NCBI GenBank assembly: GCA_907163375.1
Contig: CAJQUW010004441.1
Coordinates: 96,462 to 160,461, forward strand
Origin: Prostheceraeus crozeri
Taxonomy: Eukaryota; Platyhelminthes; Polycladida; Euryleptidae
DNA length: 64,000 nt
Reading direction: 5' to 3'
Shown here: positions 11,083-21,814 of the stretch, piece after piece
Layout: each line of letters begins with the position of its first letter
How positions within the stretch are numbered: the stretch's first letter is position 1
Notes under the pieces: generated by a model
Database searches by the model: none
The model's input: only the letters and a program-made list of their open reading frames with translations
Told to the model about the DNA's origin: nothing
Program-made: the position numbers and the translations under genes

Positions 11083-11880
11083 ATCAAGCTTGATCATCAA
11101 AGCTCACATCTTCAGTCGGAGGAACATTCTTAGTGTTTTCCATACAGAATTGCTCAGCTTTCTTGACAAGAATACAAGAATTAGTCCAGTTGGTGAGCTT
11201 TTCTATCAAATGGTCCGGCATGAGATGAAGAATGTAATCACGTAGAGTCCACTGAGAAGTATCAATGTCATTTCTCATACCAGGAGATCCAGAGAAGGCA
11301 ACATCAGAAGGACTGCTATCCTCTCCACATAGAACAAATTGCCACTCGTTATCGCCGCCTTCACAGGAAGTGTTGCCGTCGGGAGGTCATCTTCATCAGA
11401 GTCACTCGAAGATCCAGAGTTACTCATCGGCAAATATTCGTCGTCGCGATCCTCAAAATCATCTTCGGACGAAGCGTCGAATCCATAGCGGCGAGGCGGA
11501 GCGATATTTCGCACGGTTCGTCTGCTGCCGCTAGACATCGTCGAACAATGAAGCTTTCTACTTAGGATCGCTTGAGTCACAGCGATCGGTATGACGTATT
11601 GGTGACTGCATGAAGGCTGCCGCAAGCACGTGGCCGCAATATCCGATGAAATATAGATTCTTTATTGGAGAAATCGGCTACGCTTTCGATTCGACAATAG
11701 TAGAACATGCATGCTTGCTTGCAGACATCAGTCATCATCACGCACTTCGGAGTCACTTGTGTGCGCGCGATATGTGTGCATTTGTGCAATGTGTGCAAGG
11801 TCAAAAAAATCACGTATTTATACGTGATAGGGATACTTGTGTTCACGGATATATACGTGATAGTACGCAAGGGGTTAATA
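11083..11880 (-). mobile_element. piggyBac element, 5' fragment
   Basis: The right border is TTAA followed, on the minus strand, by CCCCTTGCGTACTATCACG, which fits a piggyBac end at its TTAA target. Repeated TATCACGTATA words follow. A transposase start lies at 11540 (MSSGSRRTVRNIAPPRR, then an acidic Asp/Glu/Ser stretch as in piggyBac N-termini). After one frame change the frame reads AFSGSPGMRNDIDTSQWT and LIEKLTNWTN, the start of the DDE_Tnp_1_7 region. The catalytic Asp residues, the Cys-rich C-terminus and the other end are missing. The insertion also removed about 295 bp of the host hAT element. Confidence 0.75.
11084..11540 (-). pseudogene. piggyBac transposase, N-terminal remnant
   Basis: The product would begin at 11540 with a basic stretch, then an acidic region (ASSEDDFEDRDDEYLP), then the F-x-G-x-PG motif that opens the piggyBac DDE domain. 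It ends with ENTKNVPPTEDVSFDDQA and a stop. A frameshift near 11290-11330 separates the two halves. A full piggyBac transposase is about 550-600 residues; roughly 150 are present and no catalytic residue remains, so it is dead. Confidence 0.75.
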
Positions 11881-11921
11881 TCGTCAATTCCAATTCCGAC
11901 TTTTCCAACTCTGCCTATAAA

Positions 11922-13276
11922 TTCAAAGAAAAATTTCAATTCTAGCGAAAGCTAGGAACAGGGTGTGTTTCCCTATCTAGGTAACACCATATAAATCTTG
12001 CGATAACAATGAATTATAATTTTGAAAGCATGATTTTTACATGACCTGTCTGCAGAGTCGGTTCAATAGTGCGAGATCTAAAACCACAATTTAATTGTCT
12101 TTACTCTAAAAGTAATCTACCACGTGTATTAATTTCATAGTTTGAAAATAAACCATCTGAATGCTATGAATTCAAGTCAAGTACAGTAGTTTGACAAATG
12201 CTGTATACAAGATTTTCTGCAACAAAAACTTCGTTAAGAGAATTTCCGACCTTAAATACGATAACAACTAAAGTTTGGACTTTTAGCTTAATCATCGTTG
12301 CAAAAAGTAACCATAGAAATGAAAGCAGAAGCAAACATGAATTTTCATCATGATAACAAGATATACCGCCGAAGAATGAGCGTAACAATAGCGTCGTCAA
12401 AACAATTTCAGATCGGAAATCATACTTCAAAAATAGCTTGATGAGAATACAGCTCACGTTCTTCATCGAAACAATGTCATTCAGTATTTCTGAAATTACA
12501 TGTTGACGTTTACATACACACTAGACATAAGAATTCCCTTCGTGCTAGAAGTGCTAAATGAATTGACAAAATTAATGAAGGAAAATTGATTGAACTCATT
12601 CCAAATTGTGGGAACACTGGCAAATGTAACAATAAAACTCTCCAAAAATATCGACTACATATATACCTCTATCTTTCTGATTAAGCATCTGCGAACTATT
12701 TATTAATGAATTCTAGCGCATTCTAATGGGAGAAAAATGATCGAATTCCTTAATTTACTCTCATTATTATTCCTCGTACTGCCTTTATGTCACAACGACG
12801 GTTGATTTTTTATAAGCAATATAACGCGAAGAAGTTATACGGATACCTGTGAGGAACAGTAGCCTCAATACCGCGTGAATAGCATAAGACCATTGTTCAC
12901 AGTCCTACCCTCATGTATTGGCTTTCATATTTCAACAGTAAAAGCATTCTAATTTTCATGCCAAGCCTGTTTCTGCTGAAAAATATCTGTCCCAAGTCTG
13001 TGAGTCACATAATATTTTCATTTGTCAGACTATTTGAAACAGCAGCCACAGGATTATTAAATTATTAAATTTATTAAATTAGCGATTAAACCACTAATTT
13101 GGCAGATTGGTTTTCATTTAAAAATTCGTGAGCAGCCACAGGAGGTATCACTTGAAGAGGCATCACACACAATAAAGAGGATCGCGAGAAGTAGAGATGT
13201 GGAACTTTGAAACTGAAGGTAGACACATACGGGTGGGACGGATATCCAGCACTGACTACCGATTGTCGGTACGGAA
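11922..13276. other. No gene seen; cadherin intron
   Basis: AT-rich filler. The only oddity is a 12-bp word AGCAGCCACAGG present at 13041-13052 and again at 13131-13142, bracketing 78 bp of TTAAAT-rich DNA. That looks like a small insertion with its target duplication. Confidence 0.45.
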
Positions 13277-13284
13277 GCTCCATC

Positions 13285-14097
13285 AGACCTGCCAACCTTG
13301 AAACATGAAAATCCGGGACAAATTTTATTACCGTAACTACCCGCGTATAGGACGATACCATGTATAGGACGCAGTGGATATTTGACCCCAAAAGCGATGG
13401 AAAGACTGTGTGCCTGCGTATAGGACGCATCCTAATTTTAATCCTTAATTTCCATTATTTTTTATAGAAACGGTGTCATTAAGTTAAGTCATCTCCGGAG
13501 ATCCATTCAATTGCTACGATCGCAGTGTGTGCTGATTCATGACTCCCTCATCCTGTCAGTCAAAAATATTGATGTATTGATAAATATTGACAAATATTGC
13601 AAGTATGAAATGTTTATAGGAAATTTTTGATTTTTGATAAATTCATTATTTTTATAATAAATGTGTCCATGGATAAGCCGCACCTGGGCTTTTAGGTCAA
13701 CTTCTGAAGAAAAAAGTGCGTCCTATATGCGGGTATTTACGGTATTACCAAAATGGTCGAGTAGCAATCCTATTTCATCAGCTTTTCAACTCCAATTATG
13801 ATTTGGAATCAAAAGTAGAAAAATATCACTTATAAATGATAGATACGTCTATTTCATAACAGCAAGGCAACTGTGGACCTCAGCGTTAAAAGACAATGCC
13901 ACTAAGAAATCCACAAACTTCATCATCATGCATGTTTCCTTATCTTAGGATTGCGCGCGCAGCGCAAATTTTTGAAATATGCGTTCTTAAACGATCTAGA
14001 ATTCATCTTAGGTTAATAAATTCAAAATCCGGGACAGCATTTTAACTTTTCCGGGACATCCGGGACGGCTCCAAAATCCGGGACAGTTGGCAGGTCT
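13285..14097. mobile_element. hAT-like MITE with CCGGGAC repeats
   Basis: Termini AGACCTGCCAAC and GTTGGCAGGTCT are inverted. The flanks GCTCCATC (13277-13284) and GCTCCATT (14098-14105) match in 7 of 8 bases. Repeated ATCCGGGACA words occur just inside both ends. There is no transposase. Most of the interior is a second element (13330-13743). Confidence 0.8.
13330..13743. mobile_element. Nested 414-bp TIR element (ACCGTAA...TTACGGT)
   Basis: The left end ACCGTAACTACCCGCGTATA and the complement of the right end, ACCGTAAATACCCGCATATA, are inverted repeats that continue into AGGACG. The flanks are ATT on each side, a possible 3-bp target duplication. GTATAGGACGCA words recur inside. No coding sequence is seen. 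It sits wholly inside the 13285-14097 element and so is younger. The superfamily is not certain. Confidence 0.75.
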
Positions 14098-14105
14098 GCT
14101 CCATT

Positions 14106-14960
14106 ATCAGGTGACATCAAGAAGCAGGCAACAAGAGCATCGAGCATCAAGGGCTGCATATTATTCCAAGTCGAAGGCAAGAATGCACTGTGTAAGTTTT
14201 TTTAGTAAGGCTGGGAGTGGATGTGCCGGTTCGGATAATGTGGTTTCATCATAGATAGCACAAACATGATGATATAGTAATGCAGATCTCGTAACCGCAA
14301 TATGCTTTGGCTAGCCTAAATGTCCTCAGCCTATATTGCAGCTCACACATCCGAACTGTAACATTGCATTGCTCAGAGTTTCTACAAATTGTTTAGACGA
14401 TAAACAAAGTGTTGCAAATTATTTTAATTTGCGGTAGATTTGATACTCAGAATGATAATAGATAAATGACTTGTCTTCAGGAGAGAATGGAGTACTTCTA
14501 TTCTTGCTCCCACATCGCTGTTGTTGACACCCGGGAGTGTTGCATCGTCAACGATCTTCTTTTGCACCTTAGGGCAGTCTCACTACGCAAAAACGTTGAG
14601 TGTATAAAATTCCTCTTATCTGACTTGTAGAACATTTACAGTCTCAGTATTAGACAACTGCTCGTCATTTGTCTGTAGACAACATTCACACGAAGTTCAT
14701 GATCACAGCTGTACTTTGTATTCAAACTAACTATCCAAGGGACCAATCCTTCATCTCAGGGTTCAAGTAAGACTTCTCAGTGGTGTTGTGTCACTCAGTG
14801 ACAGATGAAGTCCATTCTAAACCCAATGTGACTAACTTTGGCGAAATTTCATGAATTTGGAAAATGTGGGGGGGGGGGAATAGGAGTACAGAGACTGATG
14901 CAAATATTGTGATGTTTGGTAGCTAATAGTGAGTCCGGTGTTTCACTTCTGTTGATGAAA
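14106..14960. other. No gene seen; G-run at 14868-14878
   Basis: No coding signal. A poly-G run follows CGAAATTTCATGAATTTGG, which loosely resembles the end of the MITE at 21815-22332 and may be a lone relic of it. Confidence 0.4.
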
Positions 14961-15008
14961 ACATATTCGGCGCAATATGACTTCTCACCCGCCAAAATTA
15001 TTCAATAA

Positions 15009-15482
15009 GTGTCACTGAATGATTACTCGCCCGCCGTTTTCGTAATATACGATACCCCATGCAAGCAGGCGTATCTGAGATTAGTAGGCCAGCGTAATGT
15101 CAACACATTGATTCCAATAATACAAGAAGTCGTGAGACCAGGATCAATCATTCATAGTGACGAATGGGCGGGTTATAACATGCTTGATCATCTTCAAAAT
15201 CCTCAACCATATCAACACTACACAGTTAACCATGACAATTATTATGTGGATCCTGTTACCCACTGCACCACAAATCATGTCGAGGCTTATTGGTCACGAA
15301 CAAAGAAAATTGCGAAACAGCAGAATGGCATGAAAAGGACTGTCATACCGATCTACATGGATCAACAGATGTGGTTTGATCGCTACCGAACGAACGTATC
15401 TTCAGGAATTAAATATCGAAAGAGAATGACAGCTATTAAGTCATTCCCCGACCGCACTCAAGAGTGTTGGTGTCTTGATTGA
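15009..15482 (+). pseudogene. Merlin (ISXO2-like) transposase, C-terminal two thirds
   Basis: The frame contains VGQRNVNTLIPIIQEVVRPG, then IHSDEWAGYNML, then HYTVNHDNYYVDP with a TNHVEAYWSRTK motif. These are the second Asp (HSDEW) and the Asn/Glu region of the ISXO2-like DDE fold. The N-terminal zinc-binding part and the first catalytic Asp (usually in an E-I-D-E motif) are missing; the terminal inverted repeat runs almost directly into the domain. The frame has no proper ATG at its start. The last twenty or so residues (after KYRKRMTAIKS) are read through a fold-back loop and are not native. The protein is not functional by itself. Confidence 0.85.
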
Positions 15483-15511
15483 CTTAATAGCTGTCATTCT
15501 CTTTCGATATT
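15412..15511. repeat. Perfect 32-bp fold-back at the 3' end of the Merlin transposase
   Basis: The arms at 15412-15443 and 15480-15511 are exact reverse complements, separated by 36 bases. The left arm is transposase coding sequence (R-K-R-M-T-A-I-K-S), and the right arm is its inverted copy. Such a perfect pair is best explained by template switching during repair. Confidence 0.95.
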
Positions 15512-16735
15512 CAATGAACTACGACAGACCTTTGTTGTCAATCTTCAGGATTTATGAATCTGAAACAGCACATTTCACAGAAGCATCCCATGTAAGTACA
15601 TACTTAGTAAGTCACATATTAGGACTTACTACATAGAGATTATTAATAAGTAAACATTTATTAATGCCGTTCATCAAAATTGTGCATTTTGTCTTGAATG
15701 ATGTCAAATCTAGTGATGCATGTCATTCCAATTGATGCTAATATCGAAAATACCTTTCAACTTACATGTATGTTCAGTATTAAATGAATTGTCCTCTACT
15801 TCCAGACATAGTTATTCAACGTCTATAATTCTCACTTCAAATCATAATTTCTAAATATCTCACTTCTGATTTCATTGTCATTCTGCAAATATGTCATTTT
15901 ATGTACTCCATACTTGCCATCGCATAACCGTCGCATAACCATCGCATTCATTGGAAATATACGTTTCTGATTTCTGATGCTGTTCATTTTTTGACTTAAT
16001 ACATCATGTTTTTGCAAAGAATTAGATTCATCTGCGCGCGCTTCGGTTTCCTAGAAAGGAAGGGTTATGTGTAGCCTTAATATCGAAATGGCGCATCACA
16101 GAATTAGACAACTTGTTCCTTCTCGAATGGATAATTCGTGTATCGCTTGCTATTGGATATGGCAAATAATAAGCGGTCAGCAGAGGACACCAGAGCCAGT
16201 GAGAGATGCGTGCGTGATGTGATATCACTTCCCACACACCAAAACACACATCGTCTGGTTAACATTCGATTCAGTGTATGCACTATGCAGTAAAGAATGA
16301 ACTACGTAATGTAAAGAATGAAGACGAACTAATTTTCGTACGTCTGCTACCTTTTTTTAATAATGATCGGAAGGGCCAACATTATGGAGAAAAATTGTGC
16401 GCAATGATCTGAATTTTTCGAATCTGAAGGAATTGTGGCAATCGAAGCACTTTGCCTGAACTCAAATTAATCCGCAAGCGACACACGACTTTTTTCCTAT
16501 CTCTGTAAGGTATTAGGAATTCCTTTTTGCCCACTTAATAGGTTCCTCGATGTGCCGTCGATTTCGAATTAATCACACTTCTAGCAAACCGAAGCAGATA
16601 AACAAAATATTTAATTGTGTGTTTTTGGCATTTGAATGATTGCTTTTTATGTTATACATTGGCGGACGAGCAATCATTTAGTGGCATTTACTGAATAATT
16701 TTAACGGGCGAGAAGTCATGTTGCGCCACATATTC

Positions 16736-18189
16736 ATGGATACCTTTATCAGCTTTTAAAGCACATTGTCTCTCCATCACGATCTCTATTCAATCAGAAT
16801 TCAATCAACTAGATAAAGAGATAGATAAGACAACAGCCTAATCATCTCAGTTGAGCAATAAACCATGCAGATCAAAGTCGGCTTCAATGAGTAGCACATG
16901 TACAGTTCTTCAAATCTCTTATTGAATGATAAAAACATTCCACACAGCACTGTTTTATAATGAAGTTATCCGTTATACAGGCTTCACAAGAGGACCTTCT
17001 TATTTGAAAGCCCTGTCGCACATTTCCACCTAACGACATCTATCAAGTTGTTCAGGCTCATCATTATGTATTTCAATCAAGTGTAACCGGTGGATCCACT
17101 ATTGTCTGCAATCACTGAGCGAATAATCAAACAATGTTAACGAGAAAATGACATGTTAGTCGAGATCATTGATTCGATAACGATGGAAATTTCACTGTCG
17201 TCTTTCCATTAACACTCCGCAACGGTAGGTTTTATTGTCTTCTCAATTACAGTAGTCCGGTCTGCAGATATTTCACCTCATCCCGGACACAGTGCGGTGT
17301 ACTTGGAAAGCTTGACAATCAGACATGGACGCTAATGGAGCAGCAATTAGACAGGCAATTCACTTGTACTGAAACCACTCTTTAACAACAGTAATCTATG
17401 TGATCTAATCATCGAAATGGAAAAGGAATGAATATAAACAACAGCTTCAAGTCAGTAGTATTTTTACTGATCATATCTTCAGAGTATGCGGTAAAAAACT
17501 AACTTGCATTTTTATGTATGAAAATTCTGCATTGATGATCTCCGGGAGACTTCAAAATCAGTTTTAAACCAGTTAAAATTTATAAATTGTCACAAACATT
17601 CAGACATATGAATTGTGGGTGTTTTCTATCAATGTTTCACACATTTCATGCAAATTTAATGAGTACTTTGAACTGGAGACAACAGTGTGAAACGGAAGCA
17701 ATGTCCATTGATCAAGCACGACCAATCAGTTCCAACTATTAATAAGTGCATGCATTGCTTTGTGTCGTATGATCGGCGATCCTTTGAAATGATCCCACGA
17801 TTTCTTACAACCATTATTTTTCATCATCAAAATCACTGTTGTTGTTTTCCTTTTTGTCATCTCTGGCCCACCCAAACTACGAACCGATGCTTTAGTTAGT
17901 GGTGGGACAGTCTTCATACACTGGCGACTCCCACCAGGTTGAGGTCTCTAACGGATAGTGATTAATTCGAAATTAATTTGACCATGAACATCGGGCTTAG
18001 ATGTGCACTGCATGAAAAGTTGCACATAAAATCTAAAAATCTAGCTTTTCTATGTTTTCTTGCTCAACCGAACCAGAAGATGCTTTGTGTACCCGACTCG
18101 AGCATGAATTCGGATTTAATGTACACTTATTAATGAAGCTGTCATACAATCAGTAACATGGCCAGATAATGCTCTCAACCTCATTTGAA
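16736..18189. other. No gene seen; cadherin intron
   Basis: No recognisable element or coding domain. Confidence 0.45.
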
Positions 18190-18320
18190 CCGGGCCTACT
18201 TTTGAGGCCAAGGCCCGGCCCGTCTGCGCATCGGCTGTAGGCCCACAGCTTGGCCCGTGTCGATTTTGAATTCTCAGGCCCAGGCTCGGCCAAGCCCGCT
18301 AGCACTTAATTTCAGGCCCG
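18190..18320. repeat. GGCCCG-rich patch, probable hAT-type MITE remnant
   Basis: GC-rich words such as AAGGCCCGGCCCG, TAGGCCCAC, CAGGCCCAGGCTCGGCC and CAGGCCCGTT recur in an otherwise AT-rich stretch. Repeated GGCCCG words are common at hAT-type MITE ends. I could not define termini or a target duplication. Confidence 0.45.
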
Positions 18321-19380
18321 TTGTGATAAAATCACAAACAGTCAAACTATGTGAAGATTATGACACCTGTCAATAAAGAGTCAATGTGGTATGTTGAAAA
18401 TATGACCTATATATACTAGATTATTCTATGACTATATTAACAGTCACGCATAGGCTATATACGCATTATATCATTAATGAAGTAGGCCTATATAACTTTG
18501 TGAAACATTTATCCACCGTTAACAGTGGAGCTGCCACAATATTCGGAAGAGGACATCGATCTCATGAACTTATGTAATTTACATAATCATAAGAATGATT
18601 GAAACGATGTTTAGTTGCGCTAACTATAAAGTATAGCTATAAGTACTACTATGGCTGCTGGCAACGACAAAGAAGACAATGCAAGCTGCATTCTTCATCA
18701 TTTAAATGCACTCAGAATTTGATTTATGTATTAGAATTATGTGAAGGTCAAATTTACATGGAATATTCATTGACATGCGTAGATAATATTTTACAGCCTA
18801 TTCATCACAATGATTATGCAATTGTCGACAGCGCAAAATATATCCTATGAAATTTTAGCAATCCATGTGCTATGTCCAAGCAATCTCCATGACAGACTAC
18901 ATACACGAGCTGTGATGATCAAATAACTGAAGTTTGAATCTTAACAAAATGTCACTTCATGTTTCCTATAATTACAGTTTAGTTTGTTGGCCAGCAGTCC
19001 CAAATAATATAATGTGAAGAAATTGTTCAAATACTGAATTCGTCCATGACTGGAGCAATCAAGAAGCTAGAGATATTGCACACAACAGGAATGAGAAACA
19101 AAGGATCATTAAATAAGACATTAATAACAAATTCTCTATTTGTGGTCTTCACACCTCAGCATGTTATCACTTTACCGGATTTCGCGCTTTTGCCTACGTT
19201 GTATTGAATTGACAAAGACTTAGTCAAAAACCCTTCAATACAATTTGTTATTGACCTTGTTTCCGCTATTTTAGACAAATATTCAGTAAAGTGTAGTAGT
19301 TTATAAAAAACGATTGAGTTGTTTCCGCTTCCACCGTGCAATAGACCTCTACGAATCGCTAATGAATGATCTGTAACATC
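18321..19380. other. No gene seen; cadherin intron
   Basis: An 83-codon reading frame at 18599-18850 has no recognisable motif. Nothing else stands out. Confidence 0.45.
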
Positions 19381-19440
19381 ACCTACCAGCCGCACATCTT
19401 TTGTATGGCAATTTGATCTATCGTTTATTTAACTTCATTG
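19381..19440 (+). mobile_element. tRNA-derived SINE family 1, truncated copy
   Basis: It begins inside the tRNA-like T arm (CCTACCAGCCGCAC) and runs through CATCTTTTGTATGGCAATTT and GATCTATCGTTTATTTAA. It is nearly identical to the tail of the fuller copy 300 bp downstream. Confidence 0.75.
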
Positions 19441-19618
19441 TTATGAATTGCATTCATGACATGGTTTAAAATTCTTTGGTGGACAATCGATCCCCGGTAC
19501 TTGCTTTAATGTCGGCGGTCACAATTGTGACGAGTTATTTATTCATTGGTTATTATTGCCTTGACAACTGATGTGTGATGGTGAGGGTTTGATCCTGCCA
19601 ATTGACACAGTCGCATAA

Positions 19619-19735
19619 GTGGCTCGTATCTCAGTTGGTTAGAGCACAGGTCTAGTTAACCTTGGTCGTAGGTTCGAATCCTACCAGCCGCACATCTTTT
19701 GCATGGCAATTTGATCTATCGTTTATTCAATTTCA
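19619..19735 (+). mobile_element. tRNA-derived SINE family 1, fullest copy (tRNA-Thr-like head)
   Basis: Bases 19619-19692 resemble a tRNA. A D arm (TCTCAGTTGGTTAGAGC), a seven-base anticodon loop CTAGTTA (AGT, Thr-like) and a perfect T arm GTAGG/CCTAC around TTCGAAT are visible. The acceptor stem pairs at six of seven positions, and the loop has T at the position after the anticodon where a purine is normal. The following CATCTTTTGCATGGCAATTT tail recurs at 19381, 8647 and 20424, so this is a SINE head rather than a working tRNA gene. Boxes A and B for Pol III are present. Confidence 0.75.
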
Positions 19736-20423
19736 CTGTTTTTAAATGCTCATACCTACGCGGCGTCCTTACGGAGAAAATAACAAAATTCGAATAAGCA
19801 AATGGAAAATATTTGCCCCATTTATACCTTATGATCAGAGTTGCTTGAATATTCATAAAATTAGTGCATGTATGCTGCGCAATCCCAATCAACATTATGT
19901 GATTAACAATTATCTGATACTTATTTCTAGCTTCCTTGTAGTCCACACACAGCAGTCAACCAGATACATGCTATCGCCCAGTTGAACATATTAAATCAGC
20001 TGAATGCTCTAAAATATAAATCGCGCATCTGCAGCACACTAGTAAGGTATTAAGATAATGAATGGAGGCAAAATTACCTCTAACGGAGCCCTTTCGTAGA
20101 GCAGACGCAGTCACAACATGCGAGAGCCTTATCTAGGGGTGCAAGGTCGAGAAGTACCATGAATACTCATCTGATAAAGATCGTAACTCTTTCAGTCAAG
20201 GGTCCTACGTACACTTAGCACAAGCACCAGATATCAGCCGATTATTGGCGAATATATTTCCGACATGAATGAGAATCTGATATTAGAGGATGAAATTGAT
20301 ATAGATTGAATACCACTCAGCAACTATGAACAATACATAATTCTCAAATAAAAGAAAAGCCAAGTGAAAATTGGAAAAATACCCAGATCAAAAATTTTGA
20401 GCTAGCTCTTCCATTTACATAGA

Positions 20424-20540
20424 GAATGAATTGCCATGCAAAAGATGTGCGGCTGATAGGATTTCATACATACTGTCGGTAGGTGTTCTACACTGTTACA
20501 TACGGCATTGTCAAGCAGTTGGACCCCCTGTTAGTAATGC
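20424..20540 (-). mobile_element. tRNA-derived SINE family 1, divergent copy
   Basis: The minus strand reads AATCCTATCAGCCGCAC, then CATCTTTTGCATGGCAATTC. The head further right is degenerate. Confidence 0.6.
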
Positions 20541-20640
20541 TAACTTCCATCTGGGAGTGCGTCTTTTCGAAGAGATGCGATGTCTGAAATTTGGCGAACC
20601 AGTCAGGAAAATGCTCATACGAGTATGTACTTCAAAATAA

Positions 20641-21814
20641 TGAAACTTAATAATGTGTGTATGAGGAACATATTTAATGCATTAGAATAATATAGGATTT
20701 ACGTATATTGCAACTGAAGTCCGCTGACGTGCGGATATCAAATATAGAAAAATATGAAGCTATTTATATATAATTAATGTAAGGGAGTACTGAAAAGAAC
20801 TTATTAAGCGTTCAATGTTCTGCACACACGGATTCTTAAAAGTTCACAAAGACAAGAACGAAAGTATAAAAATAAAACTGGACAAACAAACACTAAAACA
20901 AATATATACAAGGATATGTACAAGGGGCTCATCAGCAAGATGACCAACTGCCTTCGTCTCGCTTCGGGTCCTTTACAATCTTGTACGAATACGCAGTGGC
21001 GGACCCACACCATGAAACAAAATACACAGAAATACCGGTACTCAAAATACTGAGGATGTACTCAAATCATATCGCATTGGACGGACAATTGTCTGCTCGA
21101 TAGTAAGAACGATATTAGAAATATATAATGTATTGTTAGAATTACATAGCTATGCGAAACTACACCAGACTCCTCTTCGTGAGCATTTCTATTGGGAGAT
21201 AACATCAATCATCTCTATTGGCATTTCTATTGGGATTGTGAACTGATTGTATTAAAGTCTTGAATCTCGCCGGTTATTCTCGTCTCAAACAGGTACTATT
21301 GCTCGACCAGCACTCAACACCATTCATTGAGTTCAATCACATGAAATGTTACTGAGTACATACAATCCAAGATAATGATTAGGATTGATGTAAGATTAAT
21401 GATTATTTACAGATAGACATTTTGTAGAAAATTGACTCCTACGTCAATATTTCATTGTGTGTTCATGTCCGTCTTGAAGCTAATCTCTCACCTAGTTGGA
21501 ATGACTTGTAAATTCTGAATTTGAAATGGTCAGAGATGCACATGCTAACTAATGGCTATTCATTCATCAGCGAAGATTTTGTAATCATGACTTTACAAAT
21601 CGAACCAGACGACCTCATTGCCTATTTGCAGCAGCAACAATGGACCCGTGTGAAAATGTAGAAGCATTACGAGAAGATCTGCGGTTCGAATTGTCAGAAG
21701 TGAATTCTCGCATTCACTTGATGGCTTAGTAATTCCAATTTCAATCAAAAACAAATTCATTTGAATTCGAATACAATCAGCTGCAAAAATCAGCTATAGA
21801 TCAGGTTAAATAAT
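20641..21814. other. No gene seen; cadherin intron
   Basis: No element or coding domain recognised. The phrase CATTTCTATTGGGA occurs twice within 21184-21233. Confidence 0.4.

Larger units (their letters stand above)
9832..11913 (+). mobile_element. Non-autonomous hAT-like family, copy A (piggyBac inside)
   Basis: Left terminus CAGAGCTGGAAA and right terminus TTTCCAACTCTG are inverted. The flanks CTTATAAA (9824-9831) and CCTATAAA (11914-11921) are an 8-bp duplication with one change. The interior repeats AATTCCAATTCC near both ends and contains a 21-bp perfect palindrome at 10134-10154. It aligns along most of its length with copy B (27382-30613, opposite strand), differing by a few percent in well-conserved parts. 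About 295 bp present in copy B are replaced here by piggyBac sequence. Both copies share short reading frames, but these carry no transposase motif, so an autonomous partner elsewhere is implied. Confidence 0.88.
14969..16727 (+). mobile_element. Merlin transposon, internally rearranged
   Basis: The ends are long inverted repeats of about 70 bp, starting GGCGCAATATGACTTCTC on the left and GGCGCAACATGACTTCTC on the complement of the right. Both sides carry an exact 8-bp duplication, ACATATTC (14961-14968 and 16728-16735). Merlin elements duplicate 8-9 bp and use an IS1595/ISXO2-like transposase, which is present at 15009-15482. The 3' half is non-coding and contains a segment shared with 590-1090. 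The exact target duplication suggests a fairly recent insertion. Confidence 0.9.

Noticed and set aside
19619-19692. Functional tRNA-Thr gene
   Set aside because: Acceptor stem mismatch, an unusual base after the anticodon, and a tail shared with other truncated copies point to a SINE head.
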